Assembly (NCBI GenBank): GCA_963741615.1
Contig: CAVUIU010000029.1
Location: 1 to 64,000 of the forward strand
Length of the DNA: 64,000 nucleotides
From: UBA9676 sp963741615
Lineage (GTDB): Bacteria; Actinomycetota; Actinomycetes; Streptosporangiales; Streptosporangiaceae
Reading direction: 5' to 3'
Both the position numbers and the translations under genes were made by a program. Under the pieces are notes generated by a model. It was not told the origin of the DNA, did not search any database, and was given only the letters and a program-made list of their open reading frames with translations. Below are positions 17,196-26,554 of the stretch, one piece after another. Numbering within the stretch: position 1 is the stretch's first letter; the number at the start of each line of letters is the position of its first letter.

Positions 17196-18434
17196 GTGAC
17201 GCCAGCGGAGTTGCGGGCTGCGGGCCGGCTGGGCGGGTACGCCGTCGCCGGGCTGACGAGCCGTGTTGAGCAGGTCCACCGGGCTGTCGCTGGCCGCGTT
17301 TTCGGCCAGCTGCGGGTGGCGGGCGCCCCGGTGCGGGTCGTCCACGACACCATCGCCACCGGCGTCTACCTCACGATCCGGGGCAGCGGCGTGGTGGCAG
17401 GCGTGGTGAGCGGTGAGGTAGCGGCGCAGATCGGCGCCAGCGGCGGACCGGTGGGCAGTGTGGCTGGCACGCCGGCTGGGAACCTTGCCCTTTCCGCGCT
17501 CAACGCCTTGACCGGCGATCGGCTCGGGCCCGACATGGCCGCGCTCACCATCGGCATGAGTGTGCGGGCGGGCGGGCGCGATGTTGACCTGACCGCCGGG
17601 GAGCTGGCGGCGGCGTTCCCGCACGCCACCTCCCGGCTGGCGGTCTTCGTTCACGGCCTGGGCGCCAATGAGGACTTGTGGCGGTGGCGCAGTGATGACG
17701 ATCAGCGAGTGCCTTACGGCGAGCGGTTGCGGGCGGAATTTGGGTACACACCGGTCTACGTCCGTTACAACACCGGCCGGCACGTGTCGGGCAATGGCCG
17801 CGACCTGGCCGCGCTGCTCGACGGCCTGACGGCGGCATGGCCGGAGCAGGTAGGCGAACTCCTGCTTGTCGGCCACTCCATGGGTGGCCTGGTCATCCGC
17901 AGCGCCTGCCATTATGGTCAGCAAGCGTCTGCGGCATGGGCGCCGCGGGTCCGTCACGTGTTCTACATCGGTTCGCCGCACCTGGGTGCCCCGCTTGCCC
18001 GCGCGGCCGGGTTCGCCGGCTGGGCTCTGGGCAAGGCGGCCGAAACTAGGCCGTTCGTGACGATGATCAACGGTTCGAGCGCTGGCATCAAGGATCTGCG
18101 GTACGGCTACGTGCTCGACGACGACTGGGCCGGCTGTGACCTGGACAGCTGCCTGCGCGATCACCGGCACGACGCGCCGCTGCTCGCCGGGGCGAACCAC
18201 TGCGTGATCAGTGCCACGGTCACCGCCGATCCAGGCAGCAAGGCCGGCACGGTGGTTGGTGACCTGCTCGTCCAGCCGGCCAGCGCGCACGGCAGGCGGG
18301 GCGGCATACAGCACATCGGCTTCCGCCTGGAGTCAGGCCGTGGGCTGGGCGGGATCCATCATGTCGATCTGCTCAGCCACCCTGCCGTATGGGAAGCGAT
18401 GCACGGTCTCCTCGAAGGGCCAGGGCGTAGCTAG
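17196..18434 (+). CDS. Alpha/beta hydrolase (lipase/esterase-like)
   Basis: 412 residues starting at GTG 17196, seven bases after GGAGG; the frame is open further upstream without a better site. A helical N-terminal region precedes an alpha/beta hydrolase core: oxyanion segment VFVHGLGANEDLW, nucleophile elbow GHSMGG with the catalytic serine, YIGSPHLGAPLARAAG and a C-terminal HHVDLLSHPAVW supplying the likely histidine. The pattern resembles PGAP1/triacylglycerol-lipase-like proteins of actinobacteria. No signal peptide is seen, so it is probably cytoplasmic or membrane-associated. The substrate is unknown. Confidence 0.82.
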   Translation: MTPAELRAAGRLGGYAVAGLTSRVEQVHRAVAGRVFGQLRVAGAPVRVVHDTIATGVYLTIRGSGVVAGVVSGEVAAQIGASGGPVGSVAGTPAGNLALSALNALTGDRLGPDMAALTIGMSVRAGGRDVDLTAGELAAAFPHATSRLAVFVHGLGANEDLWRWRSDDDQRVPYGERLRAEFGYTPVYVRYNTGRHVSGNGRDLAALLDGLTAAWPEQVGELLLVGHSMGGLVIRSACHYGQQASAAWAPRVRHVFYIGSPHLGAPLARAAGFAGWALGKAAETRPFVTMINGSSAGIKDLRYGYVLDDDWAGCDLDSCLRDHRHDAPLLAGANHCVISATVTADPGSKAGTVVGDLLVQPASAHGRRGGIQHIGFRLESGRGLGGIHHVDLLSHPAVWEAMHGLLEGPGRS

Positions 18435-18789
18435 CAGCGCCTGCGCACAGAACTACCCGGCCAGAAGCGCCGGACGGGACACGTCAACCAGACCGACGCC
18501 GTATCGAGTCGGCGAGCGCATGTGCTCTTGTCAGGTAACGGCTGGAGGGTGTGCGTGCTGCCCCCCGGCGGTTGTCACTCCGGCCGGCCCCGGCGCGTTC
18601 AGATATGGACGCATGGAGGATGTTCTGGCAGCACCATTCGCCACCCACTCATCCTCGTCACCCGGCCGCAGGCGAGGCACAATTGACAGTGCCCGGATCC
18701 ACAGCGACCCAGCCGGATGAATGCTCCTGGGCACAGCGTCTGGCGCTGAGCGGGCGTTCTTCCGGGTTCTCGCGGGAAGGGGGCCGACG
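18435..18789. other. Intergenic region, nothing recognised
   Basis: No gene, repeat or RNA recognised; it likely contains the promoter of the following small gene. Confidence 0.4.
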
Positions 18790-19050
18790 GTGCCTGACAA
18801 CATCGTGCTGATCATGCGATTCCACCCGGTGGGCGGTGAAGATGTTTCCGTGGTATGCGAGGATTTTGCCGGGGAACGCGAGGCGCTCGATGCGATCGCC
18901 CGTGCGCTGGACGAGCGGCGCAGTCTGGTCCTGGCCCATGCCAGGTATGACCGCCAGCCCGACGAGAATGGCGTGATCATCAACCTGGCCAACGTGGTAT
19001 CGGTGCGGGTGTCACAGACAGACAGTGCAGCGACCGGCCAATACCTGTGA
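18790..19050 (+). CDS. Small conserved-looking hypothetical protein
   Basis: 86 residues from GTG 18790, following a GGGGG run; an upstream ATG at 18721 is in frame but less convincing. The sequence is soluble and mixed alpha/beta: MPDNIVLIMRFHPVGG, a central EREALDAIARALDERRS helix and a C-terminal NGVIINLANVVSVRV strand pair. Codon use is gene-like. No family is recognised and no neighbour suggests a role. Confidence 0.55.
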   Translation: MPDNIVLIMRFHPVGGEDVSVVCEDFAGEREALDAIARALDERRSLVLAHARYDRQPDENGVIINLANVVSVRVSQTDSAATGQYL

Positions 19051-19384
19051 CAACTCGCTCAGCGAGGAGAACCCGCGGCAAGCAAGGGCCTGGATCCTGC
19101 CCCGATCCAGTGCACCCAGCCGACACGTCCGTGGCCGGGGCGAGCCGCTGCGCGTAGCCACATATGGCAGCATCCACGGTGGCAGGGAACGACACTTGCG
19201 CGGGGCCGGCAGCCACATCATCGTGGCGGCCGTGCGTGCTCCTGAACCCACGTCGATCCAGCTCCATCCCGGACTATTGCTGGCATCCTGTGGGTGCCGG
19301 AAACCATGCCATCCGTGCCTGAGCTGGGATTTCTGCCCCAAGACCGGGTCTCGGTTAACCAGCAGCGGGCGTGGGGTGCAAGTA

Positions 19385-20440
19385 TTCGATTGTCGTATTC
19401 GTGGATCAGTCCGCCGAGCCGGTCCCGGCGACGAATGCGCTGAGCTGCCGCAGGCGGTGGAGGACCACAGCGCTCGAGCACGGCGGTCGAAGGTCGCGGC
19501 TGCGATGCGGCCGGGCGTGGTTGTAGTGCTCGATGTACTCGGCGATAACGCGGACGAGGTGCCGTTCGCTGCGGATCAGGAGCCAGTCCAGGCACTCGGA
19601 GCGTGCGCTGGACACCCATCGCTCGGCGTACGCGTTCGCGTTCGGCGCTGCGATAGGGGTCCGGATGATGTCGGTGCCATCGGCGGTGAACACGGTGTCG
19701 AAGCCGGCGACGAACTTGGTGTCCCGGTCGCGGATGAGGAACCGTGGCGCGCGCCCGTCCTCCGCCATCGACAGCTCCCGAGCCTGCTGAGTCATCCACG
19801 GCCCGTTCCGATGGCCGGTGACGCCGGCCAGGCGTACCCGGCGGGTGCCGACGTCGATCACGAACAGGACGTACAGCGTCTTGAGCAGCACCGTCTCGAC
19901 GGTGAAGAAGTCGGTGGTGAGGATGCCGGCAGCCTGCGCGCGCAGGAACGCCCGCCAGGTCGCCGATGCCCGTCGCGGTGCCGGCGGCAGGTGATGGCGC
20001 CGCAGCACGGCGCGGATACTCGTCGCCGACACGGCGATCCCGAGCTTGCGGAGCTCACCTTGCAGACGCTGGTAGCCCCACTCGGATTCTCCCGCGCCAG
20101 CCGCACGATCAACTCGACCGTGCCCGGCGGCAGCGGCGGGCGGCCGGGGCTGCGCGGCTGGGTCCATTTCCGGGTGAGCAGCGCCCGATGCCAGCGCAGC
20201 AACGTCTCTGGCGTGACCAGGAACGACCGCCACGCCGACCGGGGCAGCACCCGGCTCAGCAAGGCGGGCAGCGCCCGGTCCGCCGGCCGGTACTCGACCC
20301 GCTTCACCTGGCGGCGTAGCACCGCGACCTGATGTTGCAGCACGAGAATCTCGGGTTTCTTGGCGGTGTCGCTGCGGGATCGCCAGGTCAGTAGGGCCAT
20401 CAGCCGGCACGCGAGCAGATACAGGAAGACAGCATCATCA
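19385..20440 (-). pseudogene. Integrase-core (rve) transposase, two frameshifts
   Basis: The N-terminal part reads ILVLQHQVAVLRRQVKR...LVTPETLLRWHR...VRLARENPS in one frame. At about 20083-20085 one base is missing, so EWGYQRLQGELRKLG continues in another. The rest carries the DDE core: TTDFFTVETV, LIRDRDTKFV and ANAYAERWVSSARSE. Near 19430 a second shift moves the usual RRDRLGGLIHEY ending into a third frame. The family is that of IS copies at 24.7 and 26.6 kb. It cannot make an active transposase without repair. Confidence 0.8.
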
Positions 20441-20449
20441 GACCATGAT

Positions 20450-20640
20450 CCCGAACAGCCGCCGATGATCGATGCGAGGTCCGATCGCATTTCTGCACCC
20501 CACGGGCGGGGTGGTTCGAGCAGCGAGCGGCGCAGGTCCTGCAGGAGCCGCAGGCTGTGTGAGGTCACGTTCACGCCGCGCCAGCCGGCCGTGGCGCGGT
20601 GGGGCACGGCCCAGACCGGAGGTAGTGTCGGCCCGGTAAT
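20450..20640 (-). pseudogene. C-terminal remnant of an IS256-type transposase (copy 1)
   Basis: Reads GWRGVNVTSHSLRLLQDL then RRSLLEPPR, the usual C-terminal end of one actinobacterial IS256 subgroup. About 110 bases are nearly identical to 21685-21795. Only the tail survives. Confidence 0.65.
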
Positions 20641-20764
20641 CGCCGGCCATAGGTGCCAGCAGCGCCGCACGCTGCTGTTCCGGTGTCCGGCATTGTGGCC
20701 GGGTGGCCGTCGGCCAGCCATCTGGGTCGGGTACCGCCCTGGCCGATCCGGAGAGAGGTACGAC

Positions 20765-21346
20765 ATGGACGTGGAGTTCGCGGGTGTGAGCGAGGTCGAG
20801 CGCGAGCGTGCCATCGGGACTCTCGTTCTTGCGTTCACGGCGGACCCCTTCGTCCGCTGGATCTACCCCGAAGCCAGCCAGTACCTGAGCCGCTTTCCCG
20901 AGGCGTTGCAGGCCTTCGGCGGGGTCGCCTTCGGTCAAGGCGGTGTCTGGCGACTCGGTGACTTCGCCGCGGTCGCGCTGTGGCTGCCGCCAGGAATCGA
21001 ACCCGGCGGCGACGCCACGGTGGCCTTGTTCCAGGTCACCGTCGGCTCCCAGAAGTTCAATGACCTGCTGGGGGTATTCGGTCAAATGGAGGAGGCCCAC
21101 CCGGCAATGCCGCACTGGTATCTGCCGTGGTTCGGCGTCAACTGCGTACTACAGGGACAAGGCCTCGGATCCCAGCTCATGACGCCCTGCCTGGAAGTCG
21201 TGGACCGGGACCACTTGCCCGCGTATCTCGACTCGACCAATCCGAGGAACGTGCCCTTCTACGAGCGTCATGGATTTGACGTGGCCGGGCAGTGGCAGGC
21301 CGGTGACAGTCCCCCGATCATCTCCATGCTCAGGCAGCCCCGTTAG
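20765..21346 (+). CDS. GNAT-family N-acetyltransferase
   Basis: 193 residues from ATG 20765, preceded by GAGAGG. The acetyl-CoA loop is GQGLGSQLM, followed by LDSTNPRNVPFYERHGF, the usual GNAT beta6-alpha4 region with the conserved Tyr. The N-terminal half (TADPFVRWIYPEASQYL) is typical of the DinF/YncA-like subgroup found near resistance genes. The acceptor is unknown. The gene is flanked on both sides by tails of the same IS256-type transposase in the same orientation, so it may have been moved as a unit. Confidence 0.88.
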   Translation: MDVEFAGVSEVERERAIGTLVLAFTADPFVRWIYPEASQYLSRFPEALQAFGGVAFGQGGVWRLGDFAAVALWLPPGIEPGGDATVALFQVTVGSQKFNDLLGVFGQMEEAHPAMPHWYLPWFGVNCVLQGQGLGSQLMTPCLEVVDRDHLPAYLDSTNPRNVPFYERHGFDVAGQWQAGDSPPIISMLRQPR

Positions 21347-21609
21347 CCGCACTTACTCTCCGCGTCGGAGCCTGCCGCCGCAGGCCACCTGCCGATCCGG
21401 GCACCGGTGGCCGCGGTCGTGGTCACGCTGGCCGGGTACTGATCGCTGAGCAGTACGCCGAGCTCCTGGGTGAGCAGGCGGAGGGCGGGCGTCTGCCAGC
21501 ATGGCCGCACATCCGAACCGCACTCGCAGCAACCTGGCCGATCGCCGGCGCCTCCTTCCTGCCGCTTGTGGGGGTGCGGAAACCCGTGGTTCCCGGTTTC
21601 ATGATCAGG

Positions 21610-21885
21610 TCAGGCGACGGTGCTGACAGTTTCGGGTTGATCATCTGGCTGGGTCACAGTGACGGTGCGTGGCCGGAGCTGGCGGGGTGGTTCGAGCAGC
21701 GAGCGGCGCAGGTCCTGCAGGAGCCGAAGTCCATCTGAGGTCACGTTCACGCGGCGCCAGCCGGCCGAGGCCCGGTCGAGCACGGCCCAGACCAGGGTCA
21801 GGCAGCTGGTCTCGCCAGGGAGCCGGCCGATGACCTTGGTGCGGCGGCGGGTCTCGCCGAAGGTTCGCTCGATGAACCGGCCATC
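21610..21885 (-). pseudogene. C-terminal remnant of an IS256-type transposase (copy 2)
   Basis: Reads FIERTFGETRRRTKVIG, RLPGETSCLTLVWAVLD, GWRRVNVTSDGLRLLQDL and RRSLLEPPRQLRPR and stops at 21610. It is the last 90 or so residues of an IS256-group transposase; everything upstream is missing. It is a second copy of the sequence at 20.5 kb. Confidence 0.7.
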
Positions 21886-21894
21886 GTGATGTTG

Positions 21895-22353
21895 TCAAGG
21901 TGAATCTGGGATGACGGGCGTGTTTTCGAGGCGGCTGCAGTGGTGTTCCAGCGCGCTGATGACACGGCTGTGCCGCTTGGCCTCGCCGTCCCAGCCGCGC
22001 TGCCCGGCGTCGGCGCGTAGCTGGCGCAGGTCGGAGAGCTGGTCACGCAGAACGGGCAGGTGCTCGGGGCCGGGAACGAAGTTGTCGCAGGTCTCGCAGA
22101 TGTTGGCGTAGGGGCAGGGGCCCGCGGCGAGGTGGCGGGAGCAGCAGCCGTGGGCCACGCGGGTCTTGGGGAATTCCGAGGCGATCCAGTCCACCTTGGC
22201 TGGCACGATCGGCCGGCCGGCGGGCGCGATGGGCAGGGCCTTGCGCACCTTGCCGATGGCCTGGTCGTAGGCAGAGCGCAGGGCCGGTGAGGCGAGGGTG
22301 GCATAGCGCAGTGTCATCTCGGGTGTGACGTGGTTGATATGCAGGTGATCGAG
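21895..22353 (-). pseudogene. C-terminal fragment of a large tyrosine recombinase
   Basis: The fragment begins HLHINHVTPEMTLRYATLASP, containing the active-site tyrosine region, and goes on with a cysteine cluster (GCCSRHLA, CPYANICETCDNF) and a helical tail with RLENTP. This is the end of the 600-plus-residue zinc-ribbon integrases of actinobacterial islands. The N-terminal catalytic parts are absent: homology stops at a 21-base perfect inverted repeat (22331-22402). Confidence 0.7.
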
Positions 22354-22402
22354 GCGCAGAGCTCCTGGTCCTGGAGCTTCACGATCACCTGCATATCAAC
22401 CA
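22331..22402. repeat. Perfect 21-base inverted repeat
   Basis: Arms at 22331-22351 and 22382-22402 (right arm begins CGATCACCTGCAT) are exact reverse complements, separated by 30 bases that themselves contain AGCTCC / GGAGCT. The left arm codes for the conserved integrase segment DHLHINH read leftward. The right arm is an inverted copy placed between the fragment and the DinB gene. Confidence 0.85.
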
Positions 22403-22420
22403 GAAGCGGACGTCGGCGCG

Positions 22421-22918
22421 TTACTGGTTGAGGAGCTGCTCGCGCAGGATGTCTGCGTGCCCGCAGTGCTGAGCGACCTCGCGCAGCATGTGGAGGTACA
22501 CCCAGCGCAGCGGGAGCGGGCCGCGCCGGTTGCCGTGGACCATGTCGTCTAGCCCGAGGGAGGATGTCGCGCGGCGTGATGCCTCGCATGCCTCGCGGTG
22601 TGCTCGCTGGACGGTGGCGATGGTGTCGTGGTCATCGAGGATGAACGATTCGTCTGGCGTCGCGGGGATGCCAATCTCGGCGCGTGAGCGGCAGGTGACG
22701 GCTTCGTCGAACCAGACTCTCTCGGCGAAGGCCGCGTGCTTCACCAGACCCAGCAGCGTGGTCCGGGAGGGTACCAATGATCGGCGTGCCTGCTCCTCGG
22801 TCAGCCCGTCCAGGCAGCCATTGAGCGCACCGCGGTGCTCGTCCAGGAACACCTCGAACTGGGCCCGGGCTGGCTGATCGATGACGTCCTCGGCGAAGGT
22901 CGCCGGAAGGGAAGACAT
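22421..22918 (-). CDS. DinB/DUF664-family protein
   Basis: 165 residues from ATG 22918. A four-helix DinB-like protein: histidines in GLVKHAAFAERVWF and MLREVAQHCGHADILREQL fit the three-His metal site of the family. Members include thiol-dependent S-transferases (mycothiol, bacillithiol) but most are uncharacterised. In an actinomycete a mycothiol-linked function is plausible but is inference. The gene is complete and appears to be transcribed alone. Its stop lies close to the 21-base inverted repeat, which could act as a terminator hairpin. Confidence 0.82.
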   Translation of the reverse strand: MSSLPATFAEDVIDQPARAQFEVFLDEHRGALNGCLDGLTEEQARRSLVPSRTTLLGLVKHAAFAERVWFDEAVTCRSRAEIGIPATPDESFILDDHDTIATVQRAHREACEASRRATSSLGLDDMVHGNRRGPLPLRWVYLHMLREVAQHCGHADILREQLLNQ

Positions 22919-23297
22919 GTGCGAAGCATTCCAAGGCCGTCGCCCAGGAGCAACTAACGCACATCGGCATGACCGGGAAACGACCAGCCCCGTCGGCGAG
23001 CGGATCGCTGGGCACAGATCACCCTGGTGACTCGCCCTTAGGATGTGGGCGTGGGATTCTCGGGATGGTCCGCGGAGGCGGTGGAGTCCTTCAAAGGCCT
23101 TCAGGCGCAGCCGCCCGCCGGGATACCAGCGAGCAGCTGAGCCCGGCCATCGCCGGACGGACCGCGCCCGAGCCGCCTGCCTAACTGGCGTAAGAGCCGC
23201 TGCCGGGTGCAGCCCTCGGATGGATCTTGTGTCTTGACGATCACTGCCGCGCGCGCCAGCCTTGTCGGGGGACGAGTTGCGCGATGAAGGAGGGGCT
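22919..23297. other. Intergenic region, nothing recognised
   Basis: Divergent promoter region between the DinB-type gene and the DUF1326 gene. No gene or repeat is supported. Confidence 0.4.
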
Positions 23298-23900
23298 ATG
23301 GCTTGGCGGCTTGATGGGACGTATTTCGAGTCATGTTCGTGTGATGCGGTCTGCCCGTGCACCTGGTCGGCGTTCACGGCGAAGGCGACCCTGGACCGGT
23401 GCCGGGCGCTGCTGGCCTATCACGTGGAGTCCGGCGAGGTTGATGGCGTGGACGTCAGCGGCCTGAGTTTCGCCCTGTTCCTGGACACGCCGCCGGTGAT
23501 GGCCGAGGGCAACTGGCGGGTGGGGGTCTACCTGGACGACGCCGCCTCCGACAGCCAGGCCGCCCAGCTCGGGGCGGTCCTGTCCGGGCAGCTCGGCGGG
23601 CCGCCGGCGATGCTCGGCCCGCTGATCGGCGAAATGCTCGGGGTGGAAAAGGCGCCCATCACCTACAGTGAGGGCGGTCGGGGCCACCATGTCCGGATCG
23701 GCGATGCGGCCGATGTGGGCGTGGAGGATTTCGTCGCCATCGAAGGCCACGATCCGGTCCAGCTGACGAATGTGCTCCATCCGTCGAATACGAGGCTGAC
23801 GGTCGCCCCGGCTAATGCCGCGCACCTGTCGACGTTCGGGATCGAGTGGGGGCGCGAGGGGCAGAGCGGCTTTTCCGCGCCGTTCTCCTGGGCCGGGTGA
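23298..23900 (+). CDS. DUF1326 domain protein
   Basis: 200 residues from ATG 23298 after AAGGAGG. The N-terminus has the diagnostic cysteine motif YFESCSCDAVCPC, followed by an all-beta DUF1326 body. Cysteine placement suggests metal or haem binding, but function is unproven. The stop overlaps the GTG start of the DUF2182 gene by 3 bases (GTGA), so the two are translationally coupled. This two-gene pairing recurs in many bacteria and implies a shared membrane-linked task. Confidence 0.9.
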   Translation: MAWRLDGTYFESCSCDAVCPCTWSAFTAKATLDRCRALLAYHVESGEVDGVDVSGLSFALFLDTPPVMAEGNWRVGVYLDDAASDSQAAQLGAVLSGQLGGPPAMLGPLIGEMLGVEKAPITYSEGGRGHHVRIGDAADVGVEDFVAIEGHDPVQLTNVLHPSNTRLTVAPANAAHLSTFGIEWGREGQSGFSAPFSWAG

Positions 23901-24670
23901 GCAGCTCCTCCGGGCTCGCCCGGCTACGGCCCGGCCTGGCGACCCGTGAGGTCGCGTTCCTGCTGATCCTGGCGGCGGGTGCCTGGGCTGCGACCGTTGC
24001 GCTCGCCCGCGGGATGGCCGCGATGACGGGCACGATGGGCCTGGGCCTGGCCGCGTTCGTGCCGGTATGGACGCTGATGATGGCCGCCATGATGCTCCCG
24101 TCGGTGTCGCCGGTGGCCTCGCTGTACACCAGGACCATCCAAGGCAGGCGGGCGATAAGGATCGCCGGGCTGGTGGTGGGCTATCTCGCGGTCTGGGCGG
24201 CGGCGGGCGTGCACGCCTACGGGCTGGCCTGGCTGGCCGGCTGGCTGACCGGGGAGCATCCCAGCGCCGCACACGTCATGGCGGTGGCGGTCTTCGCCGT
24301 TTGCGGGATCTACCAGCTGAGCCCCCTGAAGGACCGCTGCCTCGCGCATTGCCGCTCCCCGCTGGGGCTGCTCCTGCACTACGGCTCCTACCGCGGCCGG
24401 TCCCGCGACCTGCGCGTCGGCGCCCATCACGGCGGATACTGCCTGGGCTGCTGCTGGGGCCTGATGGTGATCCTGATCGCGGTGGGCGTGATGAACGTGG
24501 CAGCGATGGTCGGCGTGGCCGCGCTGGTGCTGATCGAGAAACTCTGGCGATGGGGCCCCGCGGCCGGTCGGCTCGCGGGCGCCGCCGCGCTGGCCCTGGC
24601 GGTGGCCACGATCTGGCTCCCCTGGCTCGCCCCGGGCCTGCACGCCGCGCCGCACATGATGATGAACTGA
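23897..24670 (+). CDS. DUF2182 integral membrane protein
   Basis: 257 residues from GTG 23897. About seven hydrophobic segments with the family signatures WTLMMAAMMLPSVSP, KDRCLAHCRSP and GYCLGCCWGLMV, followed by an MMMN end. The methionines, cysteines and histidines in membrane-facing loops led to the description as a predicted metal-binding membrane protein. It is coupled to DUF1326. An IS left end starts immediately after the stop. Confidence 0.9.
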   Translation: MSSSSGLARLRPGLATREVAFLLILAAGAWAATVALARGMAAMTGTMGLGLAAFVPVWTLMMAAMMLPSVSPVASLYTRTIQGRRAIRIAGLVVGYLAVWAAAGVHAYGLAWLAGWLTGEHPSAAHVMAVAVFAVCGIYQLSPLKDRCLAHCRSPLGLLLHYGSYRGRSRDLRVGAHHGGYCLGCCWGLMVILIAVGVMNVAAMVGVAALVLIEKLWRWGPAAGRLAGAAALALAVATIWLPWLAPGLHAAPHMMMN

Positions 24671-25836
24671 CCCTGTGCGTGCCGAGAATCCCATCCAAGG
24701 TTGTGAGCAGCAGAGTTGCGGTACCGGCGGCCCGGCCGTGATGATCAGCGGTCATGTGCCTGCGGTTCGTCTTCCTCCTGATCACGCGGGTGATCACTTC
24801 GCTGCGGCTGTCCCGGCGTGAGGAGGCGTGGAAGGCCGCCGAGATCCTGATCCTGCGCTGCCAGCTGACCGTCCTGCAGCGCCATCAGGCGCGCCGCCCG
24901 AAGCGGAACTGGGCGGACCGGGCCCTGCTCGCGGCACTGTTCGGCGTGATACCGAAAGCGCGTCACCAGGAGCCGCGGCTGCTGGTCACCCCGGACACGA
25001 TCCTGCGCTGGCACCGCGACATCGTCGAGCGCCGCTGGGCGGCGCGGTCCATGCGCGGCAGGTCCGGCCGCCCGGCGACCCGCAGGAACATCAAGGCCCT
25101 GGTCCTACGGCTGGCGCGGGAGAACCCCGAATGGGGGTACCGCAGGATCCACGGAGAACTGGCCGGCCTGGAGTCAAGGTCGCCGCGTCGACCGTATGGG
25201 AGATCCTCAAGACCAACGGCACCGGCCCCGCGCCGCGACGGACCGGGCCAACCTGGTCGCAGTTCCTGCGTTCTCAGGCCGGGGCGATCCTGGCGTGCGA
25301 CTTCTTCACGATCGACCTGCTCGACGGCACCCAGGCCTACGTCCTGGCCGTGATCGAGCACGCGACGCGGCGCATCCGCATCCTCGGCGTCACGCCCCAT
25401 CCCACCGGGGAGCGGACCGCCCAGCAGGCCCGCAACCTGCTCATGGACCTCGGCGGGCAGGCAGACCGGATGAAGTTCATGATCCGCGACTGCGGATCGA
25501 ACTTCACCGCCGCATTCGATGCGGCCCTAGCCGACGCTGACATCCGGACCGTGCTGTGCAACGTGGCGACGCCCCGCATGAACGCGATAGCCGAGCGCTC
25601 GATCGGGGGGATGCCGACGCGAGCTCCTAGACCGCACCCTGATCTGGAACCAGAACCATCTGCGACGGATCTCGCGCGATTACGAGACCCACCACAACCA
25701 GCACCGCCCTCACCGCTCCCTGCACGGCGCCGCGCCGCTGAAACCGCTACCCGAACCGGTCGATCTCGAGCAGTACCGCCTCCGAAGACACACTCGCGCC
25801 GGTGGCCTGATCAGCGAATATCGCCTGGTCGCATGA
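24671..25836 (+). pseudogene. Integrase-core (rve) transposase, copy A, two frameshifts
   Basis: The reading starts at ATG 24754 (FLLITRVITSLRLSRREE) and runs to GELAGLE near 25170, where a base is missing. VKVAASTVWEILK continues in the next frame through CDFFTIDLLDG, FMIRDCGSNF and MNAIAERSIGG. Near 25615 a second shift is needed for RELLDRTLIWNQNHLRRI...RAGGLISEYRLVA, ending 25836. The left end begins CCCTGTGCGTGCCGAGAAT, shared with copy B. Inactive as it stands. Confidence 0.85.
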
Positions 25837-25937
25837 CGTGGACGAGGTTTCGGCACCCACAGCGGCCTAGCTGATCCCATGAAATCCCAGTTCAGGTACC
25901 GTGCGACGGGTTTTGAAGCTGTACAGGCACCGAAGGA

Positions 25938-26225
25938 ATGCACACCGAGGCGATCCTCCTAGCCCTCAACGAGCTGGACGAGGCGCTCGATTCGCGCCGG
26001 CTCTCCAGGTTCCTGCGCGACTACGACGTCAGGCCGCGCGACATCCGGGCCGACGTCAACGGCGAGGAAAAGGTCCGCAAGGGCTACCGGCGCGAGGACC
26101 TGCACGATGCATGGCTCCGGTACCTGCCTCCAGCCGAGCCGCGGGCGGGCGCCGTCTGCGGCGAACCGTTCGACCCCACGCTAGTCACGGCCGGCTACAC
26201 CACCCACGGCGAAGACGGCACCTAA
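25938..26225 (+). CDS. DUF3631 C-terminal fragment
   Basis: 95 residues from ATG 25938: a helical ALNELDEALDSRRLSRFL and then RPRDIRADVNGEEKVRKGYRREDLHDAWLRYLPP. This is the usual C-terminal end of DUF3631 proteins encoded on actinobacterial plasmids and integrative elements, normally several hundred residues long. The large N-terminal part is missing. It may be translated as a small protein, but is more likely a relic of an integrative element. Confidence 0.55.
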   Translation: MHTEAILLALNELDEALDSRRLSRFLRDYDVRPRDIRADVNGEEKVRKGYRREDLHDAWLRYLPPAEPRAGAVCGEPFDPTLVTAGYTTHGEDGT

Positions 26226-26261
26226 ACGCCAGGGCGGACACATGAGCGAGAGGATGGCGGC

Positions 26262-26522
26262 ATGGAGGACGACAAGGTAGCCAAGCAATTCACCCGGGAC
26301 GGGCAGCGGACTCTCAGCCATGCCCGGCATCTCATCCTTGAGGCCGAGCGCCTGGAGGCGTGGAACCCGGCTAGCGCCCGGAACCGCCTGAATGGCGCCG
26401 TACAAATCCTGGACCTGCACGGGGAAACCGACAAATTCAGGCGGTCCGCAGCAAAGCCCCAGGCGGCGGAGAGGGACGCACTCAGGGCCAAGATAGCCGA
26501 GGCCCGCAGCCGGCTGGTGTAA
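26262..26522 (+). CDS. Hypothetical small helical protein
   Basis: 86 residues from ATG 26262, with GAGAGGATGG upstream. Almost entirely helical and charged (DGQRTLSHARHLILEAERLEAW, then AERDALRAKIAEARSRLV). No family is recognised. It lies between the DUF3631 fragment and a truncated IS, so it is probably accessory cargo. Confidence 0.5.
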   Translation: MEDDKVAKQFTRDGQRTLSHARHLILEAERLEAWNPASARNRLNGAVQILDLHGETDKFRRSAAKPQAAERDALRAKIAEARSRLV

Positions 26523-26554
26523 GGCCTCTGCGCGCGAGCGAGGCCCTGGGCAAC

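Noticed and set aside
21440..21738. Rightward frame reading FGLIIWLGHSDGAW and WPELAGWFEQRAAQ
   Set aside because: It looks protein-like but has no proper start and overlaps the recognisable IS256 tail on the other strand, which is repeated at 20.5 kb.
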